From: Klebsiella pneumoniae
GTDB lineage: Bacteria; Myxococcota_A; UBA9042
Length of the DNA: 55,469 bases
NCBI GenBank assembly: GCA_945889325.1
Contig: CAMDBH010000017.1
Coordinates: forward strand, 1-55,469
Direction of reading: 5' to 3'
Shown: positions 44,872 to 54,518 of the stretch, piece after piece
How the letters are laid out: each line of letters begins with the position of its first letter
Position numbering within the stretch: the stretch's first letter is position 1
The notes under the pieces: generated by a model
The model's input: only the letters and a program-made list of their open reading frames with translations
What the model was told of the DNA's origin: nothing
Database searches by the model: none
Made by a program: the position numbers and the translations under genes

Positions 44872-47820
44872 AATGACTGCAAAAATCTGCCGGACTGCAA
44901 GAAATTTGGCCGCTGCACGGTCAAGGTTACGGACAAGGGCAACTTGTGCGTCGCAACAGGCAACGATTGCAAGCCGACCGATGGCTGCACCCAGGCCGGG
45001 TTCTGTACCGCGGGTCCCGACGGATTTTGTGTGACCGCCGGCAATGATTGCAAGGTATTATCGGCGTGTATCAACTTTGGGCAATGCAGCCCGAGCAAGG
45101 ACGGTTGCACGGCCATCGGCAGCGATTGCCTAGCGACCGAAGGTTGCAAATCGCAGGGCACCTGCACGCCAAGCGACAAGGGATATTGCGTAGCTGCGGG
45201 AGATGATTGTAAATCTTTGGCGGCGTGCAGCAAATTCGGCCGCTGCACCGCCAAGAACGGATCTTGTCAGGCGGTCGGGGACGACTGCAAAGCGACGCAA
45301 GGCTGCAAAGTGGAAGGCGCATGCACGCCGGTCGACGGTTTTTGTGCGGTGACGACAAATGCCGATTGTGGGGGCTCTGACGGCTGCCTGAAAATTGGCC
45401 GATGCTCAGCGGTCAAGGGTACTTGCGTCGCGGATGTTGACGCGGATTGCGCGCCGACCAAAGGCTGTATCAACGAAGGATACTGCACGGCCGCCAATGG
45501 CTGGTGCACGGTCGGTGGCGATGGGGACTGCGCAAAATCCAAGAACTGCAAGGATGCCGCATTGTGTACCGCCGTCGGCGGCAAGTGCGCGGCGACCAAC
45601 GCAGACTGCCAAAAATTGGAAGGTTGCAGCAAGTTCGGCCAATGTACTGCGGTGGATGGGCATTGCGGCGCGGTGGGCGACGACTGCAAGGCAACCCCCG
45701 GTTGCAAAGACGAGGGCACGTGCACGCCAGATGCCAATGGCAACTGCGCAGCCGCTGGCAATGACTGCAAAATCTTGAAGGCTTGTACCCAAAATGGCCA
45801 GTGCAGCGTGGTCGGCGGCAAATGCGCAGCTGTTGGCAATGACTGCAAAACCACTGAAGGTTGCAAGATCGAGGGCGCCTGCACCGCCAAGGCCAATGGC
45901 TACTGCATCGCGGCTGGCGATGATTGCAAGGCATTGCCTGCGTGCGTCAACGGTGGGCTGTGCAGCGTGGTCGATGAACACTGCGCCATTACGGGCGAAG
46001 ACTGCAAAATTTTGCAAGCTTGCACCAAATTTGGCCAATGCACGCTCGACAAGGGCGTCTGCAAAGCGGCCGGCAACGATTGCAAGCCCACGGATGGCTG
46101 CAAGACTGCCGGACTTTGCACAGCTAGTCCTAAAGGATTCTGTGTGGCAGACGGCAATGATTGTAAGCCGTTGACCGCGTGTTCGGTGTTCGGCCAATGC
46201 ACGGCCGTGGACGGGCAGTGTGCGGCGTCGGGGGCCGACTGCAAAGCGACGGATGGCTGCGTCCAGCAAGGCACCTGCAGCGCGAGCCCGTTGGGCTATT
46301 GCATAGCAGCTGGCAATGACTGCACAAATTTGAAAATTTGCACAGAAATGGGCCGCTGCACGGTGGTCGATGGCATTTGTCAGGCCAGCGGCAACGACTG
46401 CAAAACCACGCCGGGCTGCAAACAGGAGGGGGCCTGTTCGGTCGTCAAGGGCTTTTGCGCCGTAACGGACAACGCCGATTGCGCAGGGAGCAATGGCTGT
46501 CAAAACATAGGGTTGTGCTCCGCGGTGAAGGGCATTTGCACCGCCGCGGTCGACAGCGATTGCGCCAAAACCAAAGGTTGCGTCGACGAGGGTTTTTGCA
46601 GCGCCAAAGGCGGCTACTGTGCGGTCGCCAGCGATGCTAATTGTGCAAAATCGGTCAATTGCACCAAATTCGCCGCGTGCAGCGCGGTCGGCGGCAAGTG
46701 CGTTGTCACCAGCGCAGACTGCCAAAAACTAGTCGGGTGTACCAAGTTTGGCCAATGTACGGCCGTAAATGGCCACTGTGCAGCGGTCGGCAACGACTGC
46801 AAAGCGACGGATGGCTGCAAGAATGAAGGCGCGTGTACTGCCGTCAATGAGTTCTGCGCCGCCGCGGGCGCTGATTGCCAAGGTTTGACGGCGTGTGCTC
46901 AGTTCGGTCAATGCACGGCCGTCAAAGGCACGTGTGCAGCTGCTGGTAATGATTGTAAAAATACCACAGGTTGCAAACAAGAAGGCTTGTGCACCGCCAG
47001 CGCAACCGGCTACTGCATCGCCGCCGGCAACGATTGCGCCAACTTGGACGCGTGTTTGAAAAACGGCCTGTGCTCGGTGGTCAATGATCATTGCGCAATT
47101 GCCGGCGACAACTGTAAACTATTGGAAGTATGTACCAAATTTGGCCAATGCACGGCGCAAAATGGCTTTTGCATCGCGGTTGGCAATGACTGCAAGGGCG
47201 CGACCGCATGCTTGAACGCCGGTTACTGCACGGCCGATCCCAAGGGTTTTTGCACGGCAACTGGCAATGATTGCAAGGCTTTGGCGGCTTGTACGGTCAA
47301 CGGCCAATGCACCGCGGTCAACGGCCAATGCGTGGCGGCGGGCACGGACTGCCAAGCGACCGCGGGCTGCAAACAGGAAGGAATTTGCACAGCTGACAAA
47401 TCCGGCTACTGCGTGGCCGCCGGCACCGACTGCCAAAACTTGAATATTTGCACGCAACTTGGTCGTTGCACTGTCGTCAACGGCAGTTGTCAAGCCAGCG
47501 GCAACGACTGCAAAGCCACCGCAGGCTGCAAACAGGATGGCTTTTGCAGCGCCGTCAACGGTTATTGCGCGGTCGCGAGCAACTTCGATTGCATCGGGAG
47601 CAAAGGCTGCCAAAGTATTGGCCTTTGCTCGGCCCTGAACGGCGCGTGTTCCGCGCAGAGCAAGGCCGACTGCACGCCGACGTTGGGTTGTATCAACGAG
47701 GGCTATTGCACGGCGAAAGGCGGCGTTTGCACCGTAAGCAGCGACGCGGATTGCAGTTTAGCCAAAGTGTGCACGGTCGCCAAAATGTGCATAGCCAAAA
47801 ATGGCGTTTGCGTGCCCTGA
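44872..47820 (+). pseudogene. Giant cysteine-repeat lipoprotein, C-terminal part after the TGA
   Basis: Continues the frame of the preceding piece without any further stop: about 37 more units of the four-Cys repeat, ending GVCVP and TGA at 47818-47820. There is no ribosome-binding site or credible ATG near its beginning; the first possible alternative start is TTG 44944. It is therefore the distal half of the same gene rather than an independent one. Every unit keeps its Cys spacing, so purifying selection has acted until recently, or the TGA is read through, or it is a sequencing error. Confidence 0.75.
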
Positions 47821-47852
47821 TCGTGGACTGCCCTGCCCTCAACCCGTTTCAA

Positions 47853-48539
47853 TCAAGGCTCGTAGCGATAACCCCAACCGCGCACGGTTAGGATGTGTCG
47901 CGGCTGTTCGGGTTCGGTTTCAACCCAACGCCGCACCCGCACAATGAAATTGTCGACGGTCCGCTCCGTGGGACTGGCATCCATGCCCCAGACTTCTTCC
48001 AAAATGTCGGCCCGGCTCAGGGCCTTGCCGGGATTCTTGGCCAAGAACTGCAGCAAAACTACTTCCTTATCGCTCAGTTCGTGCCATTGACCGTCGGGCG
48101 TTTGCAGGGCGCGCCTCTCAATTTCGATGCGCGCCTGGCCCATGGTCAATTCGGCGTCCGTCGCCACCTCTAAACTGCCGGTACTGCGCCGGATTTGCGC
48201 CCGCACCCGCGCCAAAAGTTCCGCCATGTCAAACGGCTTGCACAAGTAGTCGTCAGCGCCGCTGTCAAGAGCGCTGACCTTGGATTGCGTGTCGTCTCGG
48301 GCGGTTAGCATGACTATCGGCGTGCCGATGCTGGCGCGGCGAATTTGCTTGGCCGCCGCAATGCCGGTCATGCCCGGCAGACCAATATCGAGCAAAATCA
48401 CATCAAAGCGCTGTTCTTTTGCCGCACTCACAGCGTCTTCGCCGTTGCGCTGCCAGTCGACTTTGTAGCCTTCCTGTTCTAGGTTTAGGCGCACCATGGT
48501 GCCGATCAAATTGTCGTCTTCCACCAAAAGAACCCGCAT
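47853..48539 (-). CDS. OmpR-family response regulator
   Basis: A 228-residue two-component regulator. The receiver domain has the acidic pair Asp8/Asp9, phospho-acceptor Asp51 in LLDIGLPG, the switch Thr in MLTARDD and Lys in CKPFD. The C-terminal winged helix shows the OmpR/PhoB pattern ELSDKEVVLLQFLAKNPGKALSR, then TERTVDNFIVRVRRW and VRGWGYRYEP. It acts in the cytoplasm as a transcription factor, phosphorylated by the kinase encoded 29 bp upstream on the same strand. It is the last gene of the hem-two-component stretch; convergent with the giant cysteine-repeat gene. Confidence 0.95.
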   Translation of the reverse strand: MRVLLVEDDNLIGTMVRLNLEQEGYKVDWQRNGEDAVSAAKEQRFDVILLDIGLPGMTGIAAAKQIRRASIGTPIVMLTARDDTQSKVSALDSGADDYLCKPFDMAELLARVRAQIRRSTGSLEVATDAELTMGQARIEIERRALQTPDGQWHELSDKEVVLLQFLAKNPGKALSRADILEEVWGMDASPTERTVDNFIVRVRRWVETEPEQPRHILTVRGWGYRYEP

Positions 48540-48568
48540 TTTGCCCCTTTTTTCCCCGCCAAGAGTAT

Positions 48569-49726
48569 TTACGCCAACGGCAATGTTACCGTGAATACAG
48601 CACCTTTGCTTGGTCCTTCGCTTTCTGCGGTCAAGTCGCCGCCCATTTTTCTCGCCAGACCGCGCGACAAACTCAAGCCCAAGCCAGTCCCGTGACCGTG
48701 CACCGGCGGGCCATGGCCGCGCACGAAAGCGTCAAACAGGCGTTCTGCGCGCTGCGGTTCAAAACCGATGCCGTCATCCCGCAGTTCAATGCGCAGCCCA
48801 TCGGATTGAGTGACGGTGATCTCCAGCCGTTTCGCGCCATATTTCAGCGCATTGTCGCTCAAATTTTCCAAGATCGTCCACAGCGCCGTGGGATCGGCCA
48901 GCGCCCGCAGGTCTGGTGTGCAATGCAGTTGCAAGGTGCCAGCCGGCAGAAGTAGCGCCCGGTGTTCAACAAAACGCGTCAGCACGGCGAATACGTCGAT
49001 ATTTTCTTTGGCCAGTTGGTGTTGCGGCACCCGCATGCGCTGGGCGAGCAACATATTTTGGATCAAATGTTCTTGCCGATCCGCTTGTTGCAGCGCCATC
49101 GCCGCCATTTCCTGCATTTGTTCAGGCGGCATACGACCGGCGTGCAGGGTTTGCAGCACCGCCTTGATGCCGGCCAGGGGCGTTTTCATTTCGTGGGTCA
49201 CGCGGCCCAAAAAATCATTCATTTCATGGCGAAAGCGCTGTTCCGCCCGCACCAGACGCGCCAACATCGCCAGCACAATCGTCAAAAGGCTGACCAGCAG
49301 GCCGCCCTCGCCGTACACCATCGCGCGCCGGCGCTGGTAGTGCCGCTGCACGCCTGCGTAAGCGGCCGCGGTTGGGCGCACCGCGGGGCAGGCCAAATCG
49401 ACGTAATTGGGGGCATTTTTTACAATTTCGGCGCCGGTGCACTGCCAGTAGGCGTTGCGTTCATCGGCCGCAACCGCGCTTGCGGTCACGATTTCCAGCG
49501 GAACGCGGCCCACAAGCAACGCCGATTGCGGCGCCGGCAATCGACCGAGTTGGAGCGCGCGAACTTGCGCCTCATGCCCAAGTGCCAGTTGCTCGTAATG
49601 GTATTCCGCACGCACGGCGGCTTGGATAAAAACGAACCACCAACTGCCCAATGCAATCAACAAGATCGCCGCAGCACCGAACAATGCCAGTAGGCCGTGC
49701 TGATTGGGAAGGGGTTGCCAAGCCAT
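48569..49726 (-). CDS. Membrane sensor histidine kinase
   Basis: About 385 residues. Two membrane helices (about 11-33 and 141-158) flank a periplasmic domain of about 105 residues containing Cys96 and Cys113, which might form a redox-sensitive disulphide. The HisKA domain has His178 in VTHEMKTPLAG. The ATPase domain has ILENLSDNALKYG, RDDGIGFEP and GTGLGLSLSRG. ATG 49726 was chosen because it starts just before the first helix and 10 bp after the hemL stop. The longer frame to 49828 lies inside hemL. Its partner is the OmpR-type regulator 29 bp downstream. Confidence 0.92.
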   Translation of the reverse strand: MAWQPLPNQHGLLALFGAAAILLIALGSWWFVFIQAAVRAEYHYEQLALGHEAQVRALQLGRLPAPQSALLVGRVPLEIVTASAVAADERNAYWQCTGAEIVKNAPNYVDLACPAVRPTAAAYAGVQRHYQRRRAMVYGEGGLLVSLLTIVLAMLARLVRAEQRFRHEMNDFLGRVTHEMKTPLAGIKAVLQTLHAGRMPPEQMQEMAAMALQQADRQEHLIQNMLLAQRMRVPQHQLAKENIDVFAVLTRFVEHRALLLPAGTLQLHCTPDLRALADPTALWTILENLSDNALKYGAKRLEITVTQSDGLRIELRDDGIGFEPQRAERLFDAFVRGHGPPVHGHGTGLGLSLSRGLARKMGGDLTAESEGPSKGAVFTVTLPLA

Positions 49727-49736
49727 GACTTGTGCC

Positions 49737-51131
49737 CTATTCCACGCCCGTGGCGGCAGAAGCCAGTGCCGCGACCAAGGCATCGATATGGCTGAACGTG
49801 TGCGCAGCAGATAGGAACAGCACTTCATACGCCGACGGCGGCAGGTAGATACCTTGCTCCAGAACGCGCTGATACATCAGGTTGAAACGCCGCACAGCGT
49901 CGGGTGAAATCGCGGTGGCGACCGTTGGAATCTCACCCATGGCAAAGTACGGCCACACGATCGATCCGACGCGGCGACAGCGCAACCACGCAATGCCAAC
50001 CGCGGCCAAACGGCGTTCGAAATCAGCACCCAGTGCGTCAACGTGTTTGTAAACATCGCCTTGGCGCAGCTTTTGCAAAGTCGCCAAACCAGCGGCGATC
50101 GAAACCGGATTGCCGCTCAGCGTCCCCGCCTGATAAACAGGCCCGATAGGCGCCAGCAAGGAAAGGAATTTGCTGGGCCCGACGACAGCGCCGATCGGCA
50201 TGCCACCGCCGATAATCTTGCCTAACGTGGTTAAATCAGGCGTTACGCCGACTTGTTCGCCATAGCTGCCGTAGCCGAGGCGAAAGCCGCTGATGACTTC
50301 GTCAAAAATCAGCAAGCTGCCGTGCTTTTGGGTGATCCTGCGCAAACCCTGTAAAAATTCAGGTGTTTGCACCAATAGGCCGTTGTTGGCCGGCAAGGGT
50401 TCCAAAATGATCGCCGCGATCTTGCTGCCGTGAAAGGCAAAAAGCTTTTCAACTTCAGGTAGATTGCCAAATGGCAGCGACACGGTGAGCGACGCCAATT
50501 CGCGCGGCACGCCTTGGGTGGATGCTTCGGCACCGGGCTGGGCACCGGTGACCAAGCCGCTGCCGGCTTTGACCAACAGCGCGTCGACGTGGCCGTGGTA
50601 GCCGCCCTCAAATTTCACGATAAGCGAACGACCCGTCGCGCCGCGGGCCAAGCGCACGGCGGTCATCACGGCTTCTGTGCCGCTGCTGACCAGCCGCGCC
50701 ATCTCAGCGCCTGGAAAGGCTGCAACCAGCGTTTTCGCCATTTCAATTTCGCCGGCGTGACAAGCGCCATAGCTCAGGCCGCGCGTCGCTGCGTCCTGGA
50801 CCGCGGCAATAACGGCCGGGTCGGCGTGACCCAGGATAAGTGGGCCCCATGACAAGCAAAAATCGATGTAGAGGTTGCCGTCTACGTCCGTCAGTTCAGC
50901 CCCGTGGCCACGGGTGAAGTACAAAGGCTGGCCGTGAACGGACTTGCAAGCGCGCACGGGGCTGTTGACGCCGCCCGGAATCAGTTGCTCCGCCTGGGCA
51001 TACAGCGCGTCCGAACCTGCGCGCGACCAAGCCTTGGTCGGCGGCGCATCTTGCGCGTCGGCAGCAGGCGGGTTGGTCGGTGTGCGATGAATTTGCACGG
51101 TATTGGCGAGGTTGTTTTTCTTGTTTACCAT
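49737..51131 (-). CDS. hemL: Glutamate-1-semialdehyde 2,1-aminomutase
   Basis: A 464-residue PLP enzyme that converts glutamate-1-semialdehyde to 5-aminolevulinate, the last step of the C5 route to tetrapyrroles. Family landmarks are AEQLIPGGVNSPVRA, FCLSWGPLILGHADP, SSGTEAVMTAVRLARG, FEGGYHGHVD, LIFDEVISGFR and the PLP lysine in TTLGKIIGGGMPIG. A hydrophilic N-terminal extension of about 35 residues precedes the conserved start of the family, so a start further downstream is possible. It follows hemD by 41 bp and precedes the histidine kinase by 10 bp on the same strand. Confidence 0.95.
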   Translation of the reverse strand: MVNKKNNLANTVQIHRTPTNPPAADAQDAPPTKAWSRAGSDALYAQAEQLIPGGVNSPVRACKSVHGQPLYFTRGHGAELTDVDGNLYIDFCLSWGPLILGHADPAVIAAVQDAATRGLSYGACHAGEIEMAKTLVAAFPGAEMARLVSSGTEAVMTAVRLARGATGRSLIVKFEGGYHGHVDALLVKAGSGLVTGAQPGAEASTQGVPRELASLTVSLPFGNLPEVEKLFAFHGSKIAAIILEPLPANNGLLVQTPEFLQGLRRITQKHGSLLIFDEVISGFRLGYGSYGEQVGVTPDLTTLGKIIGGGMPIGAVVGPSKFLSLLAPIGPVYQAGTLSGNPVSIAAGLATLQKLRQGDVYKHVDALGADFERRLAAVGIAWLRCRRVGSIVWPYFAMGEIPTVATAISPDAVRRFNLMYQRVLEQGIYLPPSAYEVLFLSAAHTFSHIDALVAALASAATGVE

Positions 51132-51172
51132 CGACTCACAGGTTCGGGCGAGATCGCCCAGTTTGGAAAAAA

Positions 51173-51937
51173 CTACGTATTTTCAATAACTTTGACGATA
51201 GCAGCAACCACGTCAGTCAAATTCGGCGATTGGGCGACTGCCGCGGCGCGCAACCCGTGGCGCTGCAAAAGTTCTTGTGCAGTCGTTGGCCCAATGGCGA
51301 CGATTCTACGCTGCCGCAGCGCCGGATGCCAGCCGAGCAAGCGGTCGGCTGCCGAAGGCGCTGCAAAATAAATAACATCCGCGGCTTCGAGCAAGCGCAA
51401 ACGCGGCAGGCGCGGGCACGGCGGCGCCACATTGGCATACAACGGCGTCGCGATCGTTTGGATACCGTGGGCGCGCAAGGCGAGGCCCAATTCCGGCCGC
51501 GCGTGTTCCGCTTGAGCCATTAGGACACTGGCGTTGGGCACAGCGCGCAGTTTGGTGGCAAGCATTTCAGCGAGTTGTTCGCCAGTCTGGCTCTGCGCCG
51601 CGGGTGAACAGGCGCCGATGTCCAGCCTTTTGAGCGCGCGCGCCGTAAGGTGGCCGACGGCGGCGATCACAGTGCCGCTCGCGATTGCTTCCTGCAACGG
51701 CGCAGCGCCAATTTGGCGTTGCCAAGCGCTGACCGCATGCGGACTTGTAAATGTCACGGCTTGGACCGACCGCAGTTGCCGCAGCATTTCGGATCGGTCG
51801 TGGGGCGTCAAAATATCGACAAACGCCGCGGTCGGCTGCTCCCAGACGCTAAAGCCCAACCGCGACAGGCGCCGCTTGAGCGCCGCGTTGTCGGCATGGG
51901 CGCGGGTCAAAACCACGCGGCGGCTGGGCAAGCCCAT
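51173..51937 (-). CDS. hemD: Uroporphyrinogen-III synthase
   Basis: A 254-residue protein with the two-lobed pattern of HemD, which cyclises hydroxymethylbilane with inversion of ring D. Sequence conservation in this family is low. Recognisable parts are VVLTRAHADN at the N-terminus, TFTSPHAVSAW, AAVGHLTARAL in the first lobe, and IYFAAPSAADRLLG, VAIGPTTAQEL in the second. Identification is strengthened by its position: it starts within the last 31 bp of hemC on the same strand, so the two are translationally coupled, and hemL follows. Confidence 0.88.
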   Translation of the reverse strand: MGLPSRRVVLTRAHADNAALKRRLSRLGFSVWEQPTAAFVDILTPHDRSEMLRQLRSVQAVTFTSPHAVSAWQRQIGAAPLQEAIASGTVIAAVGHLTARALKRLDIGACSPAAQSQTGEQLAEMLATKLRAVPNASVLMAQAEHARPELGLALRAHGIQTIATPLYANVAPPCPRLPRLRLLEAADVIYFAAPSAADRLLGWHPALRQRRIVAIGPTTAQELLQRHGLRAAAVAQSPNLTDVVAAIVKVIENT

Positions 51938-52872
51938 GATTCTGCTCCATCCGCTGCTTCAACCGCCTGTGTGCCTCCACCCAAAATGGCCTGCACGGCG
52001 GCATAGGCGTTTTCAACCAAATCCGCTGGGCGTCCCGTCACAACCAGACTGTGCCAAGTGCCATCGGGGGCAGAAAGTCCAGCGCGCAGCGTGGCTTGAG
52101 CCGGCGCCTCAAGCATTTCAGCCAGCGCGCCAAAGGCGGAATGACAGCCGCCCTCGATGCGTCTGAGCAAGCCGCGCTCCAGATCGACGGCCTGCAAGGT
52201 CGCAGCATCTTGCAGTTTGTTGAGCTGCGCCACGACGTCTGGATCGCCGAGACGCGCTTGAATCCCGAGCGCACCTTGCGCGGCAGCGGGAAGCCACAAG
52301 CGCGGATTCAAATCAAAAGCGAGCACATTGGGCGCCCGCAAGCGCAACCGCGACACGCCGGCACGCGCCAAAATCACGGCATTCAGTTCACCGGTGTCGA
52401 CTTTGTTCAGCCGTGTCGGCACGTTGCCGCGCAGGAACGCGGCGTGCGCCTGTGGCGCCGCGTGCTTGAGCAGCGCGATCCGGCGCAGCGACGAAGTGCC
52501 GACGCGCGCGCCGTGGCGCAAATTCAAGGGTTGGGTTGCGTCCACGGAGTCGCGGTGAATCAGCAAAAGATCATTGACATCGGCTCTTTGCGGCACGGCG
52601 GCCAGAACAAGTCCCGCTGGCATCTGGGTCGGCAAGTCCTTGAGCGAATGGACAGCGACGTCGATGCGCCGTTCAAGCAGCGCAGTTTCGAGTTCCTTGG
52701 TAAAAAATCCCTTGTCCAATTGGCCCTGTAGGGGAATATCCAGAATTTTGTCGCCGGTGGTGCGAATGATTTCCAGCGTTACGCCGGCCGCTTCGCCGCC
52801 CAAAAGCTGCTGAATATGCCGCGCCTGCCACAGGGCCAGATCGCTGCCTCTAGTCCCGATTATTAAAGGCAT
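51907..52872 (-). CDS. hemC: Porphobilinogen deaminase (hydroxymethylbilane synthase)
   Basis: A 321-residue enzyme that polymerises four porphobilinogens into hydroxymethylbilane in the cytoplasm. Signature segments are IIGTRGSDLALWQA, DKGFFTKELE, DVAVHSLKDLPTQM, GTSSLRRIALL, RGNVPTRLNKVD and the dipyrromethane-cofactor Cys in IEGGCHSAFGA. The start at 52872 is supported by AGGAT 4 nt upstream and by the family N-terminus; the longer frame to 52905 adds residues with no counterpart. It overlaps the unknown upstream gene only if that longer frame is used. It overlaps hemD by 31 bp. Confidence 0.95.
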   Translation of the reverse strand: MPLIIGTRGSDLALWQARHIQQLLGGEAAGVTLEIIRTTGDKILDIPLQGQLDKGFFTKELETALLERRIDVAVHSLKDLPTQMPAGLVLAAVPQRADVNDLLLIHRDSVDATQPLNLRHGARVGTSSLRRIALLKHAAPQAHAAFLRGNVPTRLNKVDTGELNAVILARAGVSRLRLRAPNVLAFDLNPRLWLPAAAQGALGIQARLGDPDVVAQLNKLQDAATLQAVDLERGLLRRIEGGCHSAFGALAEMLEAPAQATLRAGLSAPDGTWHSLVVTGRPADLVENAYAAVQAILGGGTQAVEAADGAESWACPAAAWF

Positions 52873-52888
52873 TTTATCCTGCCGCCGT

Positions 52889-53983
52889 TCAACTGATGCA
52901 CTCAAACGTCATGTCCAAATCCGCCATGCGCGGGCCGCGTTCGTGCAATTCCTTAGGCGATTCAAAGGCTGAGAGAGCCTGCCCAGATGCCGCGACAAAA
53001 GTTTCACCCAGCGACAACGCGGTGATCAACTCAAGCGGCGTTACGCGCCGCTGCGACACCTCACCCAAGGCCGCGGCGTAGCGCAAGCCCGTCGCAAACC
53101 CTTCAAAAAACTCGGCGTAACCGCGCGCCACGGACAAATCACGGTCAAAGGGCAGCGCCGCGAGCCGCGCGCCCAGATAAACTTCCATCGCCGCGGTGGC
53201 TTCTCTTTCCGCGGGAACCACCCAAGTGACTAAATGGGCTCGCCAATCGCCCGTCAGCGCGTCAAAGAACGCAGGTACGGAGTTGGCGGTCATTGCCGCT
53301 TGTGACGCCCAGAGCGACAGCGTTTGGCCCGCAAATTTCGCCATCGGCTCCGCATCGGCCGCCGCCATACGCGACTCGACAAACGCCCGAAATGCCAAGA
53401 ACATCCGTGCCGTCAGCGGCGAGGCGTCCGCTTGCGCAGTGGCTTGATCGACAAATTTTTCAACGGTTGCGGCGATGCGGGCCAAACGCGACAGCAGGGT
53501 CTGCGTCTGATCGCTGATGAGATACAGCACCACTTCGCGCAGCGCCGCAAACTCGCGCCACCGCACGGTTTTGCCGGGACTCAGCCGCACCAACTTGTAG
53601 CCATCGGCGGCGACGAACATGCGCAGTGGCACGCGCCAACCGTCTTCGGCATTGGCCAACGTCATCGGTTCCTGATTTTCAGCAAGTAATTTACGCACTT
53701 GTATACACATCGTCGCAAAGGAAAGTTCGACTCCGGTTGGGGTGCGCACCGCGACAAGCGGGTAATCGCCGGCTTCCGGCACAGCTTCGGCAGTCGGCTT
53801 TAGGCCGCGGCTGAGGCGTTCCGCGCCGTTGAGCAGCGCCATTTCTGCGAGTTGCAGTGGGAAAATCGGGTGCTTGGACGGCTTGAGCTGCGCGCTGCGC
53901 ATGGCGACCCGACACGCGCAATCGCGATCGGCGCAAGCGAAATTGTCGAGCACCGCCGGGAAAACTACGCGCATGTCGGTCAC
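52889..53983 (-). CDS. Unknown cysteine-motif protein upstream of hemC
   Basis: A 364-residue soluble protein that I do not recognise. The N-terminus contains NFACADRDCACRV, a Cys-x4-Cys-x-Cys cluster that could bind a metal or iron-sulfur centre; the resemblance to the N-terminal Cys cluster of FliB-like or YkgJ-like proteins is only suggestive. The rest is predicted mostly helical, with a strand-rich part around residues 70-135. GGGTGA lies 5 nt before the ATG. It ends 16 bp before the hemC start on the same strand and probably shares its transcript, so a link to haem synthesis is possible but not shown. Confidence 0.72.
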   Translation of the reverse strand: MTDMRVVFPAVLDNFACADRDCACRVAMRSAQLKPSKHPIFPLQLAEMALLNGAERLSRGLKPTAEAVPEAGDYPLVAVRTPTGVELSFATMCIQVRKLLAENQEPMTLANAEDGWRVPLRMFVAADGYKLVRLSPGKTVRWREFAALREVVLYLISDQTQTLLSRLARIAATVEKFVDQATAQADASPLTARMFLAFRAFVESRMAAADAEPMAKFAGQTLSLWASQAAMTANSVPAFFDALTGDWRAHLVTWVVPAEREATAAMEVYLGARLAALPFDRDLSVARGYAEFFEGFATGLRYAAALGEVSQRRVTPLELITALSLGETFVAASGQALSAFESPKELHERGPRMADLDMTFECIS

Positions 53984-54056
53984 CCATCAGAAAATCTGTA
54001 TCGATCGATCCTGTCTATCGCGAACCGATCCGCAGCTGCGAATGGCAGCGCTTTGG

Positions 54057-54470
54057 CTAGCGTTTGCTCTTGCCTTTCACTTCCAGCCATCTGCCTTTGC
54101 TGTCGACGGCGCCGATTGTGAACAGCACCAAAAACCAACGCAGCATATCGCCCATATCCGCTGCGACCGCCGGATGCAAGCGCGCACGCGCACGTCTGCA
54201 TTTTTGCAGAAATTCACCGACATCGCGCAGCAAGTCCAGCAACACCTGACCTTGCGCGTGCCCGCGCGCCGCCGATGCGACTTGGGCAAAATCGACATTG
54301 GCCAAGTCCAACGGCGGTTCGTCCGTCATCTGCCACGGTCGCGGCGAATTGGATCCGCGCATGGACGCGCGGCGCCGCGGCAAACGGCGAAAGCCGCTTT
54401 GCGGTAGGCGCAGCCGGTTGTTGCTGTAAAGCGCCCCCGTCCCCACACGCCGGCGAAACATGTCCGTCAT
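54057..54470 (-). CDS. Small unknown protein between rplC and the hem stretch
   Basis: A 137-residue frame with a basic N-terminus, an acidic middle (PPLDLANVDFAQVA), a helical part (VLLDLLRDVGEFLQK) and a hydrophobic C-terminal segment (DMLRWFLVLFTIGAVD) followed by a Lys-rich end. No family is recognised and the ribosome-binding site is weak. It lies 48 bp downstream of rplC on the same strand. A competing 115-codon frame at 54214-54561 has poorer amino-acid composition. It could be a genuine small protein or an open stretch in a high-GC intergenic region. Confidence 0.45.
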   Translation of the reverse strand: MTDMFRRRVGTGALYSNNRLRLPQSGFRRLPRRRASMRGSNSPRPWQMTDEPPLDLANVDFAQVASAARGHAQGQVLLDLLRDVGEFLQKCRRARARLHPAVAADMGDMLRWFLVLFTIGAVDSKGRWLEVKGKSKR

Positions 54471-54518
54471 AGGCCCATCGTTTTGGAAGTGAATTCTGGA
54501 ACGAGCGCGCGAAGTTGC

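Noticed and set aside
48962-49693. Plus-strand frame of 243 codons opposite the sensor kinase
   Set aside because: No domain, His/Gln-rich composition typical of an antisense shadow.
52051-52731. Plus-strand frame of 226 codons opposite hemC
   Set aside because: Antisense to a gene with every expected HemC motif.
53829-54407. Plus-strand frame of 192 codons between the hem stretch and rplC
   Set aside because: Spans the start of one minus-strand gene and most of another, with no ribosome-binding site or recognisable domain.
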